Of a stretch of 64,000 nucleotides of DNA, positions 1 through 17,608 are shown one piece after another. Each line of letters starts with the position of its first letter. The stretch's first letter is position 1. A program made the position numbers and the translations under genes. Source of the DNA: Oleispirillum naphthae (GTDB taxonomy: Bacteria > Pseudomonadota > Alphaproteobacteria > Rhodospirillales > Rhodospirillaceae); assembly GCA_027864655.1 (NCBI GenBank), contig JAQAZG010000006.1, positions 62,001 through 126,000 of the forward strand. The letters are read 5' to 3'. The notes under the pieces are model-generated. The model did not search any database. It had not been told where the DNA came from and saw only the letters and a list, made by a program, of their open reading frames with translations.

Positions 1-59
1 CGGGTCTTGCCCGGAAGTTCCGCGCGCCGCGCGGTCGAGACCGTCCGAATGAGGGGCGC

Positions 60-88
60 ACTATACGTATTCGGGGCACCCCCGTCAA
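60..88 (-). promoter_or_regulatory. sigma70-type promoter for a gene beyond the left edge
   Basis: On the minus strand TTGACG (83-88) and TATAGT (60-65) are separated by 17 bases, close to the sigma70 consensus. The start would fall near position 53, so the transcript leaves the window. It lies just past the rpoC terminator; in many proteobacteria rpsL-rpsG-fusA follow rpoC, so this may drive that operon, but no coding sequence is visible here. Confidence 0.6.
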
Positions 89-112
89 CCCGGATAATCC
101 GTCCTTTCCGCC

Positions 113-148
113 CCCCGAAAACAAACGCCGCCCGAGGGGGGCGGCGTT
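113..148 (-). terminator. intrinsic terminator after rpoC
   Basis: Nine-base perfect stem AACGCCGCC/GGCGGCGTT (124-132 and 140-148) with a 7-base loop. On the minus strand it is followed by a T-rich tract (TTTGTTTT). It lies 28 bases past the rpoC stop and should end the tuf-rpoC transcription block. Confidence 0.8.
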
Positions 149-176
149 CGCTTCATGGCCGGAAATCCGGCGGTTT

Positions 177-8607
<8,431 letters not shown>

Positions 8608-8850
8608 CGCCGCTCCTTATTGCACTCACTTGATCCGCCGGGCGCACCATGCGCCGCCAGCGTCGTCCGGCGGCGCCCGCGAAGGCCCCGCCTCGAAATC
8701 CGCGCCCACGCAACCGATGCGCGGGGTTCTTCCGCCGCGCTCCCCGTCTCGAACCGGGAAGCACAGACGGGCCGGCCCGCACACACGCATCTCTGCGCGG
8801 TGCGGGACGACCCAGATGTCACGACGTAAGACGCAACGCTTGCGTCTTAC
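8608..8850 (-). promoter_or_regulatory. rplL-rpoB intergenic region with attenuator-like hairpin
   Basis: About 240 bases without a gene. A perfect 11-bp stem GTAAGACGCAA/TTGCGTCTTAC (8826-8836 and 8840-8850, 3-base loop) includes the rplL stop codon. No T tract follows. In Escherichia coli the equivalent gap holds a partial terminator and an RNase III site that lower rpoB relative to L12; the placement here suggests a similar role (inference). Confidence 0.5.
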
Positions 8851-9221
8851 TTCAGTTCGACCGTCGCGCCGGCTTCTTCCAGCTGCTTCTTCAGAGCGGC
8901 GGCCTCGTCCTTCGAACAGGCCTCCTTCACCACCTTCGGCGCGCCCTCGACGAGGTCCTTCGCTTCCTTCAGGCCAAGGCCGGTGATGGCGCGGACTTCC
9001 TTGATGACGTTGATCTTCTTCTCGCCGACAGCGGCGAGGATCACGTCGAATTCGGTCTGCTCCTCGACCGGAGCGGCGGCGGCGGCCGGACCGGCGGCGG
9101 CAACGGCCACCGGCGCGGCGGCGGAAACGCCCCACTTCTCTTCCAGCATCTTCGAAAGCTCGGCGGCTTCCATCACGGTCAGGGCGGACAGCTCTTCGAC
9201 CAGCTTACCCAAATCGGCCAT
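8847..9221 (-). CDS. rplL: 50S ribosomal protein L7/L12
   Basis: Stalk protein of the large subunit that recruits translation GTPases, 124 aa. N-terminal dimerisation domain ([22 protein letters not shown]), Ala/Pro hinge around residues 37-53, and a C-terminal globular domain with the factor-binding stretch [22 protein letters not shown]. One Cys is present near residue 104. It follows rplJ by 55 bases, as in the usual L10-L12 pair. Confidence 0.99.
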   Translation of the reverse strand: MADLGKLVEELSALTVMEAAELSKMLEEKWGVSAAAPVAVAAAGPAAAAAPVEEQTEFDVILAAVGEKKINVIKEVRAITGLGLKEAKDLVEGAPKVVKEACSKDEAAALKKQLEEAGATVELK

Positions 9222-9276
9222 TTCTCAGTAACTCCTTGTCAGGCTTGAACTTTTCGATATTCGTTGAAAAACCGCG

Positions 9277-9795
9277 TTACGCTGCGGCGCCCTGATCGGC
9301 ATAGGCCGCAAAGACGCGAGCGAGCTGGCCCGCCGGGGCCTGCGTGACGCCGGCCAGCTTGGTGGCCGGGGCCTGCAACAGACCCAGGATCTTGCCGCGC
9401 AGTTCGTCGAGAGACGGCATGGTCGCCAGGGCCTTGACCCCGTCGGCGTCCAGAACCGTCTTGCCGAGCGAACCGCCGACAATGACCAGCTTCTCGTTCT
9501 TCTTGGCGTATTCGACTGCGGCCTTGGCGGCGGCGACGGGATCGGCGGAAGTGGCGATCGCCGTCGGCCCGGTGAAGAAATCACCGGCGCCTTCGAAGTC
9601 GGTGCCTGCCAGGGCGAGACGCGTAAGCCGATTCTTCGTAACCTTGAACTGCGCACCGGCTGCGCGCATCTGCCCACGCAAGGCCGTCATCTCTTCGACC
9701 GTCAGACCCTTGTACTGGGTGACGACGACGAGCGAGACCTCGTTGAACAGAGCGTTCAGGGAACGCACCAGTTCGGATTTTTCTTCTCGGTTCAC
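9277..9795 (-). CDS. rplJ: 50S ribosomal protein L10
   Basis: L10 anchors L7/L12 dimers to 23S rRNA and, in studied bacteria, represses its own operon by binding the rplJ leader. Length 172 aa is normal. The N-terminal MNREEKSELVRSLNALFNEV and the rRNA-binding segment MRAAGAQFKVTKNRLTRLA are typical; the C-terminal helix that carries L12 ends QLARVFAAYADQGAAA. It is preceded by a 292-base leader. Confidence 0.99.
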   Translation of the reverse strand: MNREEKSELVRSLNALFNEVSLVVVTQYKGLTVEEMTALRGQMRAAGAQFKVTKNRLTRLALAGTDFEGAGDFFTGPTAIATSADPVAAAKAAVEYAKKNEKLVIVGGSLGKTVLDADGVKALATMPSLDELRGKILGLLQAPATKLAGVTQAPAGQLARVFAAYADQGAAA

Positions 9796-10087
9796 TTTCG
9801 TCTCCGCTGACTTGACCCGGCCACCGCGAACGGTGTCCGGATCGGCTCCCCGGCTTCGGCGCCTTGCGGCCCCTCCGCCGGGATCGACGAACCTGCCCTC
9901 GAAAGTTCAAGCCCAGCCGCGGCGGACGCACCGCCCCGGCGAAAAACTTGCCACTCCCGTCTGCGCAGGTGGGAACCCATTAAACCGGCCAAACGGTCGG
10001 CGCCTGCGGTCTCGGACAGGTACTTCGGGACCCCCGCGAACGGAGGACCCATCCCGGGCCGTGCGGACACGGCCCGGAAGGTCGGCT
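9796..10087 (-). promoter_or_regulatory. rplJ leader / rplA-rplJ intergenic region
   Basis: A 292-base gene-free stretch between rplA and rplJ, where the L10 autoregulatory leader lies in many bacteria. Immediately after rplA is a perfect 10-bp hairpin CCGGGCCGTG/CACGGCCCGG (10054-10063 and 10068-10077) without a T run. I infer an L10-binding leader from position and size; the specific L10 site was not resolved by eye. Confidence 0.45.
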
Positions 10088-10783
<696 letters not shown>

Positions 10784-10787
10784 GAGC

Positions 10788-11216
10788 TTACTCCACCACC
10801 TGCAGGCCCATGGAACGGGCGGAACCGCGGACCATTTCCATGGCCGCCTCGACGGTATGGCAGTTGAGATCGGGCATCTTCGCCGCCGCAATCTCGCGCA
10901 CCTGCGCCACGGAAACCTGCCCGGCGACGGACTGGCCCGGGGTCTGGCTGCCCTTCGGGAGACCCGCCGCCTTCTTCAGGTAGTAGCTGATCGGCGGCAG
11001 CTTGGTGATGAAGGTGAACGTGCGGTCGGAGAAGGCCGTGATCACCACCGGAACCGGCATGCCGGGCTCCATGTTCTGGGTCAGCGCGTTGAACGCCTTG
11101 CAGAACTCCATGATGTTGAGGCCGCGCTGACCGAGCGCCGGGCCGATCGGCGGCGACGGATTCGCCTTGCCCGCCGGCACCTGGAGCTTGATGAAGCCCA
11201 CAATTTTCTTCGCCAT
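10788..11216 (-). CDS. rplK: 50S ribosomal protein L11
   Basis: L11 binds the GTPase-associated region of 23S rRNA. From the start at 11216 ([30 protein letters not shown] when read on) it is 142 aa, the family norm; an ATG three codons upstream adds only MRN. The proline-rich hinge [19 protein letters not shown] is intact. It is first in rplKA, separated from nusG by a GC-rich palindrome. Confidence 0.98.
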   Translation of the reverse strand: MAKKIVGFIKLQVPAGKANPSPPIGPALGQRGLNIMEFCKAFNALTQNMEPGMPVPVVITAFSDRTFTFITKLPPISYYLKKAAGLPKGSQTPGQSVAGQVSVAQVREIAAAKMPDLNCHTVEAAMEMVRGSARSMGLQVVE

Positions 11217-11308
11217 GTTTCTCACTCTCTAACGGCGGCGGGGCCCATCCCCGGCGCCATGGACAGGACCGCGGTTTGCGGCCCTGGCCAGGCCTCCCGC
11301 GGATTGAC

Positions 11309-11326
11309 GGCGCCGCGCGCGGCGCC
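11309..11326 (-). other. GC palindrome between nusG and rplK
   Basis: An 18-base perfect palindrome (GGCGCCGCGCGCGGCGCC) lies 15 bases past the nusG stop in the 124-base gap before rplK. No T tract follows. It could be an RNA structure setting relative secE-nusG and rplKA levels. Confidence 0.4.
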
Positions 11327-11340
11327 GGAATTCTAGAGAC

Positions 11341-11874
11341 TCAACTGATCTTTTCGACCTGGGCGTATTCCAGCTCGACCGGGGTCGAGCGCCCGAAGAT
11401 CGACACCGCCACCTTGATGCGGTTCTTTTCTTCGTCCACTTCCTCGACCACGCCGTTGAAGCTGGTGAACGGCCCGTCGCACACCCGCACCTGCTCGCCG
11501 ATTTCGAACACCACGGAGGGCTTCGGGCGGTCCACGCCCTCCTGCACCTGCGTCATGATGCGCTGCGCCTCGGTTTCGGTAATCGGGATCGGGCGGCCCT
11601 TGCCGCCGAGGAAATCCGTCACCTTCGCGGTGTTCTTGACGAGATGCCAGCTCTCGTCGGTGAGCACCATCTTGACCAGCACGTAGCCGGGGAAAAACTT
11701 GCGCTCGGCGTTCACCTTGGCGCCACGGCGCACCTCGACGACTTCCTCGGTGGGGACCAGCACCTCTTCGAAGAGGTCGGCCATGCCCTTCATCGTCGCC
11801 TGTTCGCGGATCGACAGCGCGACCTTCTTCTCGAATCCGGAATAGACGTGCACCACGTACCAGCGCGCCTGCAT
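11341..11874 (-). CDS. nusG: transcription termination/antitermination protein NusG
   Basis: NusG binds the RNA polymerase clamp, lowers pausing and links polymerase to Rho or ribosomal S10. Length 177 aa is normal. N-terminal NGN domain ([21 protein letters not shown]) and C-terminal KOW domain ([21 protein letters not shown]) are both complete. It starts 4 bases after secE, forming the usual secE-nusG pair. Confidence 0.99.
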   Translation of the reverse strand: MQARWYVVHVYSGFEKKVALSIREQATMKGMADLFEEVLVPTEEVVEVRRGAKVNAERKFFPGYVLVKMVLTDESWHLVKNTAKVTDFLGGKGRPIPITETEAQRIMTQVQEGVDRPKPSVVFEIGEQVRVCDGPFTSFNGVVEEVDEEKNRIKVAVSIFGRSTPVELEYAQVEKIS

Positions 11875-11878
11875 GCGA

Positions 11879-12076
11879 TCAGCCTCCCAGTCCGAGAACG
11901 CTCTGGATTCCCAGCGAGAAGACCGTATCCACCAGGAACAGGAAAACCGACGCCACCACCGCCAGGGACATCACCATGAGCGTAGAGACCATGGTTTCCC
12001 TGCGGCTGGGCCAGGCGATCTTCGCCAGCTCCTGCCGAACCTGACGCACAAACTGACCGGGAGAGGTCTTTGCCAT
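11879..12076 (-). CDS. secE: preprotein translocase subunit SecE
   Basis: Small inner-membrane subunit of SecYEG, 65 aa, the short single-helix form common outside enterobacteria. The conserved cytoplasmic amphipathic segment ([14 protein letters not shown]) precedes one hydrophobic membrane helix (about residues 30-55, [21 protein letters not shown] region). It lies between tRNA-Trp and nusG. Confidence 0.97.
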   Translation of the reverse strand: MAKTSPGQFVRQVRQELAKIAWPSRRETMVSTLMVMSLAVVASVFLFLVDTVFSLGIQSVLGLGG

Positions 12077-12165
12077 TACATCAAACCCAAGTTGTCGTGC
12101 CCGCCGTCGCGCCTATCGCGCCGCGCGGGCTGCGTTCCTAACCCCGGAGGATTTCGCCGTTGCGC

Positions 12166-12241
12166 TGGCAGGGGTGGCAGGGATCGAACCCGCAACCCCC
12201 GGTTTTGGAGACCGGTGCTCTACCAGTTGAGCTACACCCCT
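12166..12241 (-). tRNA. tRNA-Trp (CCA anticodon)
   Basis: A cloverleaf reads on the minus strand from AGGGGTG (acceptor 5' arm, 12241) through anticodon CCA in loop CTCCAAA, T-arm GGTTCGATC, to CACCCCTG plus an encoded CCA end (12166-12168). It is 76 nt, between tuf and secE, an arrangement common in alphaproteobacteria. Confidence 0.97.
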
Positions 12242-12333
12242 AGGGCCTGCACGCAAACGAAATCATCGGGGTATGTAACGCCCCAACACCAAAGGCGCGA
12301 GAGACTAGCTCCCCCGCCTTCGGCAAGCAAGCA

Positions 12334-12364
12334 CTTTTCCACCGGGTCCCCCCCGGTGGAAAAG
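12334..12364 (-). other. hairpin after tuf
   Basis: Perfect 13-bp stem CTTTTCCACCGGG/CCCGGTGGAAAAG with a 5-base loop, starting 12 bases past the tuf stop. No T tract follows on either strand, so it may be a 3'-end stability or processing structure between tuf and tRNA-Trp rather than a classical terminator. Confidence 0.5.
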
Positions 12365-12375
12365 CCATATCCATA

Positions 12376-13566
<1,191 letters not shown>

Positions 13567-13698
13567 GACGTGAAATCCAATGTTTCCGGTGTTGATGGAT
13601 AAAGGAACGAGGAGGAACCACCCGCCTCGCCCGGAGTCTCGCCGCCGCCGCCCCCGCAGCCCACGGCACCCGTACCTACCCCGAAGCGCCTAAAAACC

Positions 13699-13772
13699 TG
13701 GAGCGGGTGAAGGGAATCGAACCCTCACAACCAGCTTGGAAGGCTGGGGCTCTACCATTGAGCTACACCCGC
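13699..13772 (-). tRNA. tRNA-Gly (TCC anticodon)
   Basis: The minus strand reads GCGGGTG at the 5' end (13772), anticodon loop CTTCCAA giving TCC, T-arm GGTTCGATT, and CACCCGCT plus encoded CCA (13699-13701). It is 74 nt, between tRNA-Tyr and tuf, and probably co-transcribed with both. Confidence 0.97.
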
Positions 13773-13845
13773 ACACTTCCCCCGCTCGGCGCCGAAGCTT
13801 CCCCACGCACGGCAACGCGCCCCGGCTTCCAGCCGTTCGGCGGGA

Positions 13846-13931
13846 TGGTGGAGGGGGTAGGATTCGAACCTACGTAGACATACGTCGGCAGATTTACAGT
13901 CTGCTGCCTTTGACCGCTCGGCCACCCCTCC
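13846..13931 (-). tRNA. tRNA-Tyr (GTA anticodon)
   Basis: A class II tRNA of 86 nt with a long variable arm. The minus strand reads GGAGGGG, anticodon loop CTGTAAA giving GTA, T-arm GGTTCGAAT, and CCCCTCCA plus encoded CCA (13846-13848). It is first in the tRNA-Tyr/tRNA-Gly/tuf group. Confidence 0.97.
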
Positions 13932-14000
13932 GCACCCTGCCACCCGGCGGGTCGTCCAGGACGCGCCCGGCCCCTGCGGACCAGTGCGTTGGAGTGCGCA

Positions 14001-14028
14001 AATATGAGCATTTCCGGCCCTATGTCAA
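14001..14028 (-). promoter_or_regulatory. promoter of the tRNA-Tyr/tRNA-Gly/tuf unit
   Basis: A perfect -35 box TTGACA (14023-14028, minus) is followed after 16 bases by CATATT (14001-14006). It is about 70 bases upstream of the mature tRNA-Tyr 5' end and is the only good promoter seen before this stable-RNA and translation-factor group. Confidence 0.6.
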
Positions 14029-14139
14029 CATCAAAGTCGGGGAATCCGGTTTTCTCGCACCCGGCCCCGGCTTCGTGCTAGAAGTCGATTCCGACGGCGC
14101 GGCAAGCGCCCGTCCTCACAGCAGAAATTGGGACCGCGC

Positions 14140-14934
14140 ATGACACGATTCAAGCCTCGGCGGGAGCCCGCCCCGGAGGCCCGCCCCGGCCGCAAGCCCA
14201 GCGGCGACGTCTGGCTCTACGGCCTGCACGCGGTGGCTGCGGCGCTCGCCAACCCGGCGCGCCGGCCGAAGCGCCTGCTCGCCACCGAGGAGGCCGCAGC
14301 GGCGCTCGCCCACGCCTTCGCCGAAACCCCGCACGCCATCGCCGCCGCCACGGCGACGCGGCGCGACATCGATGCGGTGCTGCCGCCCGGCGCGGTGCAC
14401 CAGGGCGCGGCGATGCTGTGCCCGCCGCTGCCCGCCGCCGAGATCGCCGACATTCCCGAAGCTCCCGCCGACGGCGCGCCGCCGCCGAAGCGGCGCGTCG
14501 TGGTGGCGCTCGACCAGGTGGCCGACCCGCACAACGTCGGCGCGGTGCTGCGCAGCGCCGCCGCCTTCGGCGCGCTCGCCGTGCTGCTGCCCGACCGCCA
14601 CGCGCCGGAGGAGACCGGCGCCATCGCCAAGGCCGCCTGCGGCGCTCTCGAAACCGTGCCCCTGGTGCGCGCCGTCAACTTCGCCCGCGCCCTCGGCGCC
14701 CTCAAGGAAAAGGGCTTCTGGTGCGTCGGCCTGGATGGCGGCGCGGGCAAGACGCTGACGGAACAGGACCTGCCGGATTCCCTGGTGCTGGTGCTCGGGG
14801 CCGAGGGCGCGGGGCTGCGCCGCCTGAGCCAGGAGGCCTGCGACTTCACCGCGCGGCTGCCGATCCGCCCCGCCATGGAGAGTCTCAACGTCTCCAACGC
14901 CGCGGCGATCGCGCTCTACGCCCTGCTCGCCTGA
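14140..14934 (+). CDS. rlmB: TrmH/RlmB-family RNA 2'-O-ribose methyltransferase
   Basis: A SPOUT-class SAM-dependent methyltransferase that most likely methylates a 23S rRNA guanosine ribose (G2251 in E. coli). It is 264 aa from ATG at 14140; a TTG 12 bases upstream is a less likely start. A positively charged N-terminus precedes the substrate-binding domain, then the three SPOUT motifs: DQVADPHNVGAVLRSA, VLGAEGAGLRR and ESLNVSNAAAIALY. It is the first plus-strand gene, divergent from the tRNA-tuf unit. A TrmH-type tRNA specificity cannot be excluded. Confidence 0.9.
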   Translation: MTRFKPRREPAPEARPGRKPSGDVWLYGLHAVAAALANPARRPKRLLATEEAAAALAHAFAETPHAIAAATATRRDIDAVLPPGAVHQGAAMLCPPLPAAEIADIPEAPADGAPPPKRRVVVALDQVADPHNVGAVLRSAAAFGALAVLLPDRHAPEETGAIAKAACGALETVPLVRAVNFARALGALKEKGFWCVGLDGGAGKTLTEQDLPDSLVLVLGAEGAGLRRLSQEACDFTARLPIRPAMESLNVSNAAAIALYALLA

Positions 14935-14950
14935 AAATCCGGAGAGGAAA

Positions 14951-14992
14951 TTGACTCCTCTCCGCCGCGTCCCTATATCCTACTACAGTAGT
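14951..14992 (+). promoter_or_regulatory. promoter and start-site dyad of the first small-protein gene
   Basis: TTGACT (14951-14956), a 17-base spacer and TATATC (14974-14979) form a sigma70-like promoter. The predicted start falls inside an odd-centred palindrome, ACTACAGTAGT (14982-14992), a natural place for a repressor. It lies just past rlmB and 32 bases before the start codon at 15024. Confidence 0.5.
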
Positions 14993-15023
14993 CAGGTATT
15001 AGGCTGACAGGAAGGAGAGAACC

Positions 15024-15188
15024 ATGTGGTACTGCGATCCGCACGGAGAAATTCAGCACATGGAGCCCCGCGATATCCTGAAGCGCGGCCATCTGGACTT
15101 CACCCAGTGCCGCCTGCGGCGCCGCGGGAGCGCCAAGAAGATCGATCCGACCCGGGGCGTGGCGGACTATCGCGGCCTGTTCGACTGA
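15024..15188 (+). CDS. small uncharacterised protein, EPRDILK family, copy 1 (54 aa)
   Basis: I do not recognise this protein. It has a strong ribosome site (GGAAGGAGAG) 6 bases before ATG, its own promoter, and an intrinsic terminator 24 bases after the stop. The protein begins MWYCDPHGEIQHMEPRDILK and ends DYRGLFD; it is basic in the middle (RLRRRGSAKK), has two Cys and no membrane segment. The core EI-H-EPRDILK-G and the C-terminal RG-FD recur in the next small gene, so the two look like paralogues. Conservation of the core with a divergent middle argues for a real protein. Confidence 0.75.
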   Translation: MWYCDPHGEIQHMEPRDILKRGHLDFTQCRLRRRGSAKKIDPTRGVADYRGLFD

Positions 15189-15211
15189 ACCCCGCCCTGC
15201 CGAAACCAAAC

Positions 15212-15241
15212 GGGGGAGCCTTGCGGCTCCCCCTTTTTTTT
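15212..15241 (+). terminator. intrinsic terminator of small-protein gene 1
   Basis: A 9-bp perfect stem GGGGGAGCC/GGCTCCCCC with TTGC loop (15212-15233) followed by eight T. It is the clearest terminator in the window. Confidence 0.95.
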
Positions 15242-15358
15242 GCGGGGAGCGTCATCCTGTTTACGATAATAATAAATGATGTTTTTTCATCTATGGTTGA
15301 GAAATCGCCGCCGGGAACCGCATATTCAATAAGGCGTGGTGAAGGGAAGGAGAGCACC

Positions 15359-15532
15359 ATGAGACCCGGTGAACCCTATGACGAAAACGAGATCGAGCAC
15401 CTGGAGCCCCGCGACATCCTGAAACTCGGCAAGAAGATCGACTTCAGCAAGGGGCCGAAACGGCACCGCAAGTCCGTCAAGCAGGACAAGATGCTCAAGG
15501 ACGTCCCCGCCAACCGCGGGCATTTCGACTGA
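15359..15532 (+). CDS. small uncharacterised protein, EPRDILK family, copy 2 (57 aa)
   Basis: Paralogue of the gene at 15024. ATG at 15359 follows GAAGGGAAGGAGAGC, nearly the same leader as copy 1. The protein shares EIEHLEPRDILKLGKKIDF with copy 1 and ends NRGHFD; the region between is Lys/Arg-rich (KGPKRHRKSVKQDKMLKD). No Cys, no membrane segment, no known domain seen. A weak promoter, TTGAGA (15297-15302) - 18 - CATATT (15321-15326), lies in the AT-rich gap before it, and a terminator follows, so the two genes appear separately transcribed. Its charge would allow nucleic-acid or ribosome binding, but that is a guess. Confidence 0.75.
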   Translation: MRPGEPYDENEIEHLEPRDILKLGKKIDFSKGPKRHRKSVKQDKMLKDVPANRGHFD

Positions 15533-15553
15533 CGCCTGAGCACGTGCCGAGGG

Positions 15554-15575
15554 AGGGAGCCGCAAGGCTCCCTTT
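15554..15575 (+). terminator. intrinsic terminator of small-protein gene 2
   Basis: An 8-bp stem AGGGAGCC/GGCTCCCT with GCAA loop followed by TT. The stem sequence resembles the terminator of copy 1, consistent with duplication of the whole gene unit. Confidence 0.75.
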
Positions 15576-15636
15576 CCATATGCGCCAAACACCTTGCGCC
15601 CGCACCCGCCCTCACGCTACAAGCGGTCGAAAGCAC

Positions 15637-15712
<76 letters not shown>

Positions 15713-15720
15713 GGAATGCC

Positions 15721-15751
15721 AAGGGGCCGGGCGCATCGTCCGGCCCCTTTT
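15721..15751 (+). terminator. terminator of tRNA-Thr
   Basis: A 10-bp stem AAGGGGCCGG/CCGGCCCCTT with a 9-base loop followed by TT. It lies just after tRNA-Thr. Confidence 0.85.
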
Positions 15752-15902
15752 CCATTCCCCGGGTGCTCTCCGGGCAGTCGAATCCCGCCCGGGCATGCGG
15801 GACGGAGGGAGGACGCCGCCCGGGCGGGAAGTTCCGGGCGGCTGCGGAACCGGCGCGTGCACCGGCCCCGCGGCCCCCCGGCGGGAACGCAAAACGCTTC
15901 GC

Positions 15903-16655
15903 TCAGTACGCCGTCAGCCCGCCATCCACCGGCAGCGCCACGCCGTTGAGGAAGGCGCCCTCGTCCGACGCGAGATAGAGCGCGGCGTTGGCCACGTCCG
16001 CCTCGGTGGCGAGCCGCCCGAGCGGCACCTCGCCCAGGCGCTCCGCCTTCTTCTGCGGGTCCTGGAAGAGCACCTGCACCAGCGGCGTGTCCACCGTGCT
16101 GGGGTGGATGGAGTTGCAGCGGATGTTGTCCTTGGCGTAGCGCACCCCGACGGTCCTGGTCATCAGGGTGAGCGCGCCCTTGGTGATGGTGTAGGCCTCG
16201 GTGGTGTACTTGTGGCCGACGAGGCCGCAGATCGACGACATGTTGATGATCGCGCCGCCGCCGCCCTTGCGCAGAACCGGGATGGCGTGCTTGATGCCGA
16301 GGAACGGCCCCTTGACGTTGACCGCGAGCATCTTGTCGAGGTTTTCCGCCTTCATCTCCTCGATCGGCTCGCGGATGTTGATCCCCGCATTGTTGACCAG
16401 CACGTCGAGCCGCCCGAAGCGGGCGAGCGCCGCCGCGATCGCCGCGGCCCAGCTCGCCTCGTCGGTGACGTCGAGGCTCTGGAAGGCGGCGGAACCGCCC
16501 GCCGCGGCGATCGCCCGCACCGTCGCCTCCCCGGTTTCGGCGTTGACGTCGCACACCAGCACGCGTGCGCCCTCTTCCGCAAAGCGGCGGGCGATCGCTG
16601 CGCCGAGTCCCTGCGCCGCGCCTGTGATCAGGGCGGTCTTGTCCTTCAGTCGCAT
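15903..16655 (-). CDS. short-chain dehydrogenase/reductase (SDR)
   Basis: Classical SDR, 250 aa, an NAD(P)-dependent oxidoreductase for an alcohol or ketone, probably an intermediate of the TRAP-imported substrate. TGAAQGLG (Rossmann glycine motif, about 12-19), NNAG (about 88-91) and catalytic Ser...Tyr-x-x-x-Lys (SSICG then YTITK) are intact; Asp (CDVNA) after beta-2 favours NAD over NADP. It is the last gene of the dctP-dctQ-dctM-transketolase unit, 44 bases after the hydroxyacid dehydrogenase, with a hairpin between them. The exact substrate is unknown. Confidence 0.9.
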   Translation of the reverse strand: MRLKDKTALITGAAQGLGAAIARRFAEEGARVLVCDVNAETGEATVRAIAAAGGSAAFQSLDVTDEASWAAAIAAALARFGRLDVLVNNAGINIREPIEEMKAENLDKMLAVNVKGPFLGIKHAIPVLRKGGGGAIINMSSICGLVGHKYTTEAYTITKGALTLMTRTVGVRYAKDNIRCNSIHPSTVDTPLVQVLFQDPQKKAERLGEVPLGRLATEADVANAALYLASDEGAFLNGVALPVDGGLTAY

Positions 16656-16674
16656 GATTGTCGTCCCGTGTGGA

Positions 16675-16697
16675 GCGAGCCCCGCATGGGGGCTCGC
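16675..16697 (-). other. intercistronic hairpin upstream of the SDR gene
   Basis: A 9-bp stem GCGAGCCCC/GGGGCTCGC with 5-base loop fills most of the 44-base gap between the beta-hydroxyacid dehydrogenase and the SDR gene. It has no T tract and is likely an mRNA stability or attenuation structure. Confidence 0.45.
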
Positions 16698-16699
16698 GG

Positions 16700-17590
16700 T
16701 CATGCCGGTTGCTTGCGCACCTCGACCTGGGCCAGCTTCTCGTAATAGCGGACGAGGGCGCTGTGGTCGGAGGTGGAGTGGCCGTCGAGCGTCACCGCCT
16801 GCATCGTCTCCATCACGCTCGCGGTGAGCGGCACCGCGACGTGCAGCGCATGCGCGGTGTCCAGCGCATTTTGCAGGTCCTTGACGTGCAGTTCGATGCG
16901 GAAGCCCGGCGCGAAGTTGCGGGCGAGCATCATCGGCACCTTGGCGTTCATCACCGTGGACCCGGCGAGGCCGCCCTTGATCGCGTCGAACACCGCCTCG
17001 GGGTCCACCCCCGCCTTGGTGGCGAGGACCAGCGCCTCGGACACCGCGGCGATGTTGAGCGCGACGACGATCTGGTTGGCGAGCTTGGTGACGTTGCCCG
17101 CGCCGGATTCGCCCACGCGCACCACCGAGGAACCCATCTTTTCGAGGATCGGCTTGACCGTGTCGAACGCCGCGGCGTCGCCGCCGACCATCACCGCGAG
17201 GGTGCCGTCGATCGCCTTCGGCTCGCCGCCGGAAACCGGCGCGTCGAGCATGACCACGCCCTTTTCCGCCGCCGCCTTGCAGATCTCCTGCGCCGCGCCG
17301 GGGGCGATCGAGCTCATATCGACGAGGATGGTGCCCGGCTTCGCCCCTTCGAGCACGCCGTTCTCGCCGAGCACCGCCTCCTTCACGTGCGGCGAGTTGG
17401 GCAGCATGGTGATCACCACCTCGCACTGCGCGGCCACGTCCTTGTTGGAAGCGCCCGCCTTGGCCCCGGCGGCCACCACGTCGTCCAGCTTCGCGACCTT
17501 GTCGTAGACGACGAGGTCGTAGCCCGCCTTGAGCAAGTTCTTCGCCATGGGCCGGCCCATGATGCCGATCCCGATGAAGCCGATCTTCAT
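16700..17590 (-). CDS. NAD-binding beta-hydroxyacid dehydrogenase (GarR/HIBADH family)
   Basis: 296 aa, normal for the 3-hydroxyisobutyrate / tartronate-semialdehyde / sulfolactaldehyde reductase family. The N-terminal GFIGIGIMGRPMAKNL nucleotide motif, the substrate motif DAPVSGG and the catalytic lysine segment GNVTKLANQ are present. It probably interconverts a small 3-hydroxy acid and its semialdehyde. It lies between transketolase subunit C and the SDR, with short gaps, in an operon headed by a TRAP binding protein. Sequence alone does not fix which semialdehyde is used. Confidence 0.9.
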   Translation of the reverse strand: MKIGFIGIGIMGRPMAKNLLKAGYDLVVYDKVAKLDDVVAAGAKAGASNKDVAAQCEVVITMLPNSPHVKEAVLGENGVLEGAKPGTILVDMSSIAPGAAQEICKAAAEKGVVMLDAPVSGGEPKAIDGTLAVMVGGDAAAFDTVKPILEKMGSSVVRVGESGAGNVTKLANQIVVALNIAAVSEALVLATKAGVDPEAVFDAIKGGLAGSTVMNAKVPMMLARNFAPGFRIELHVKDLQNALDTAHALHVAVPLTASVMETMQAVTLDGHSTSDHSALVRYYEKLAQVEVRKQPA

Positions 17591-17608
17591 TGTCCGTGCT
17601 CCTGTCTC

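Noticed and set aside
12334-12364. Intrinsic terminator after tuf
   Set aside because: The stem is strong but no T tract follows on the minus strand; listed as a hairpin only.
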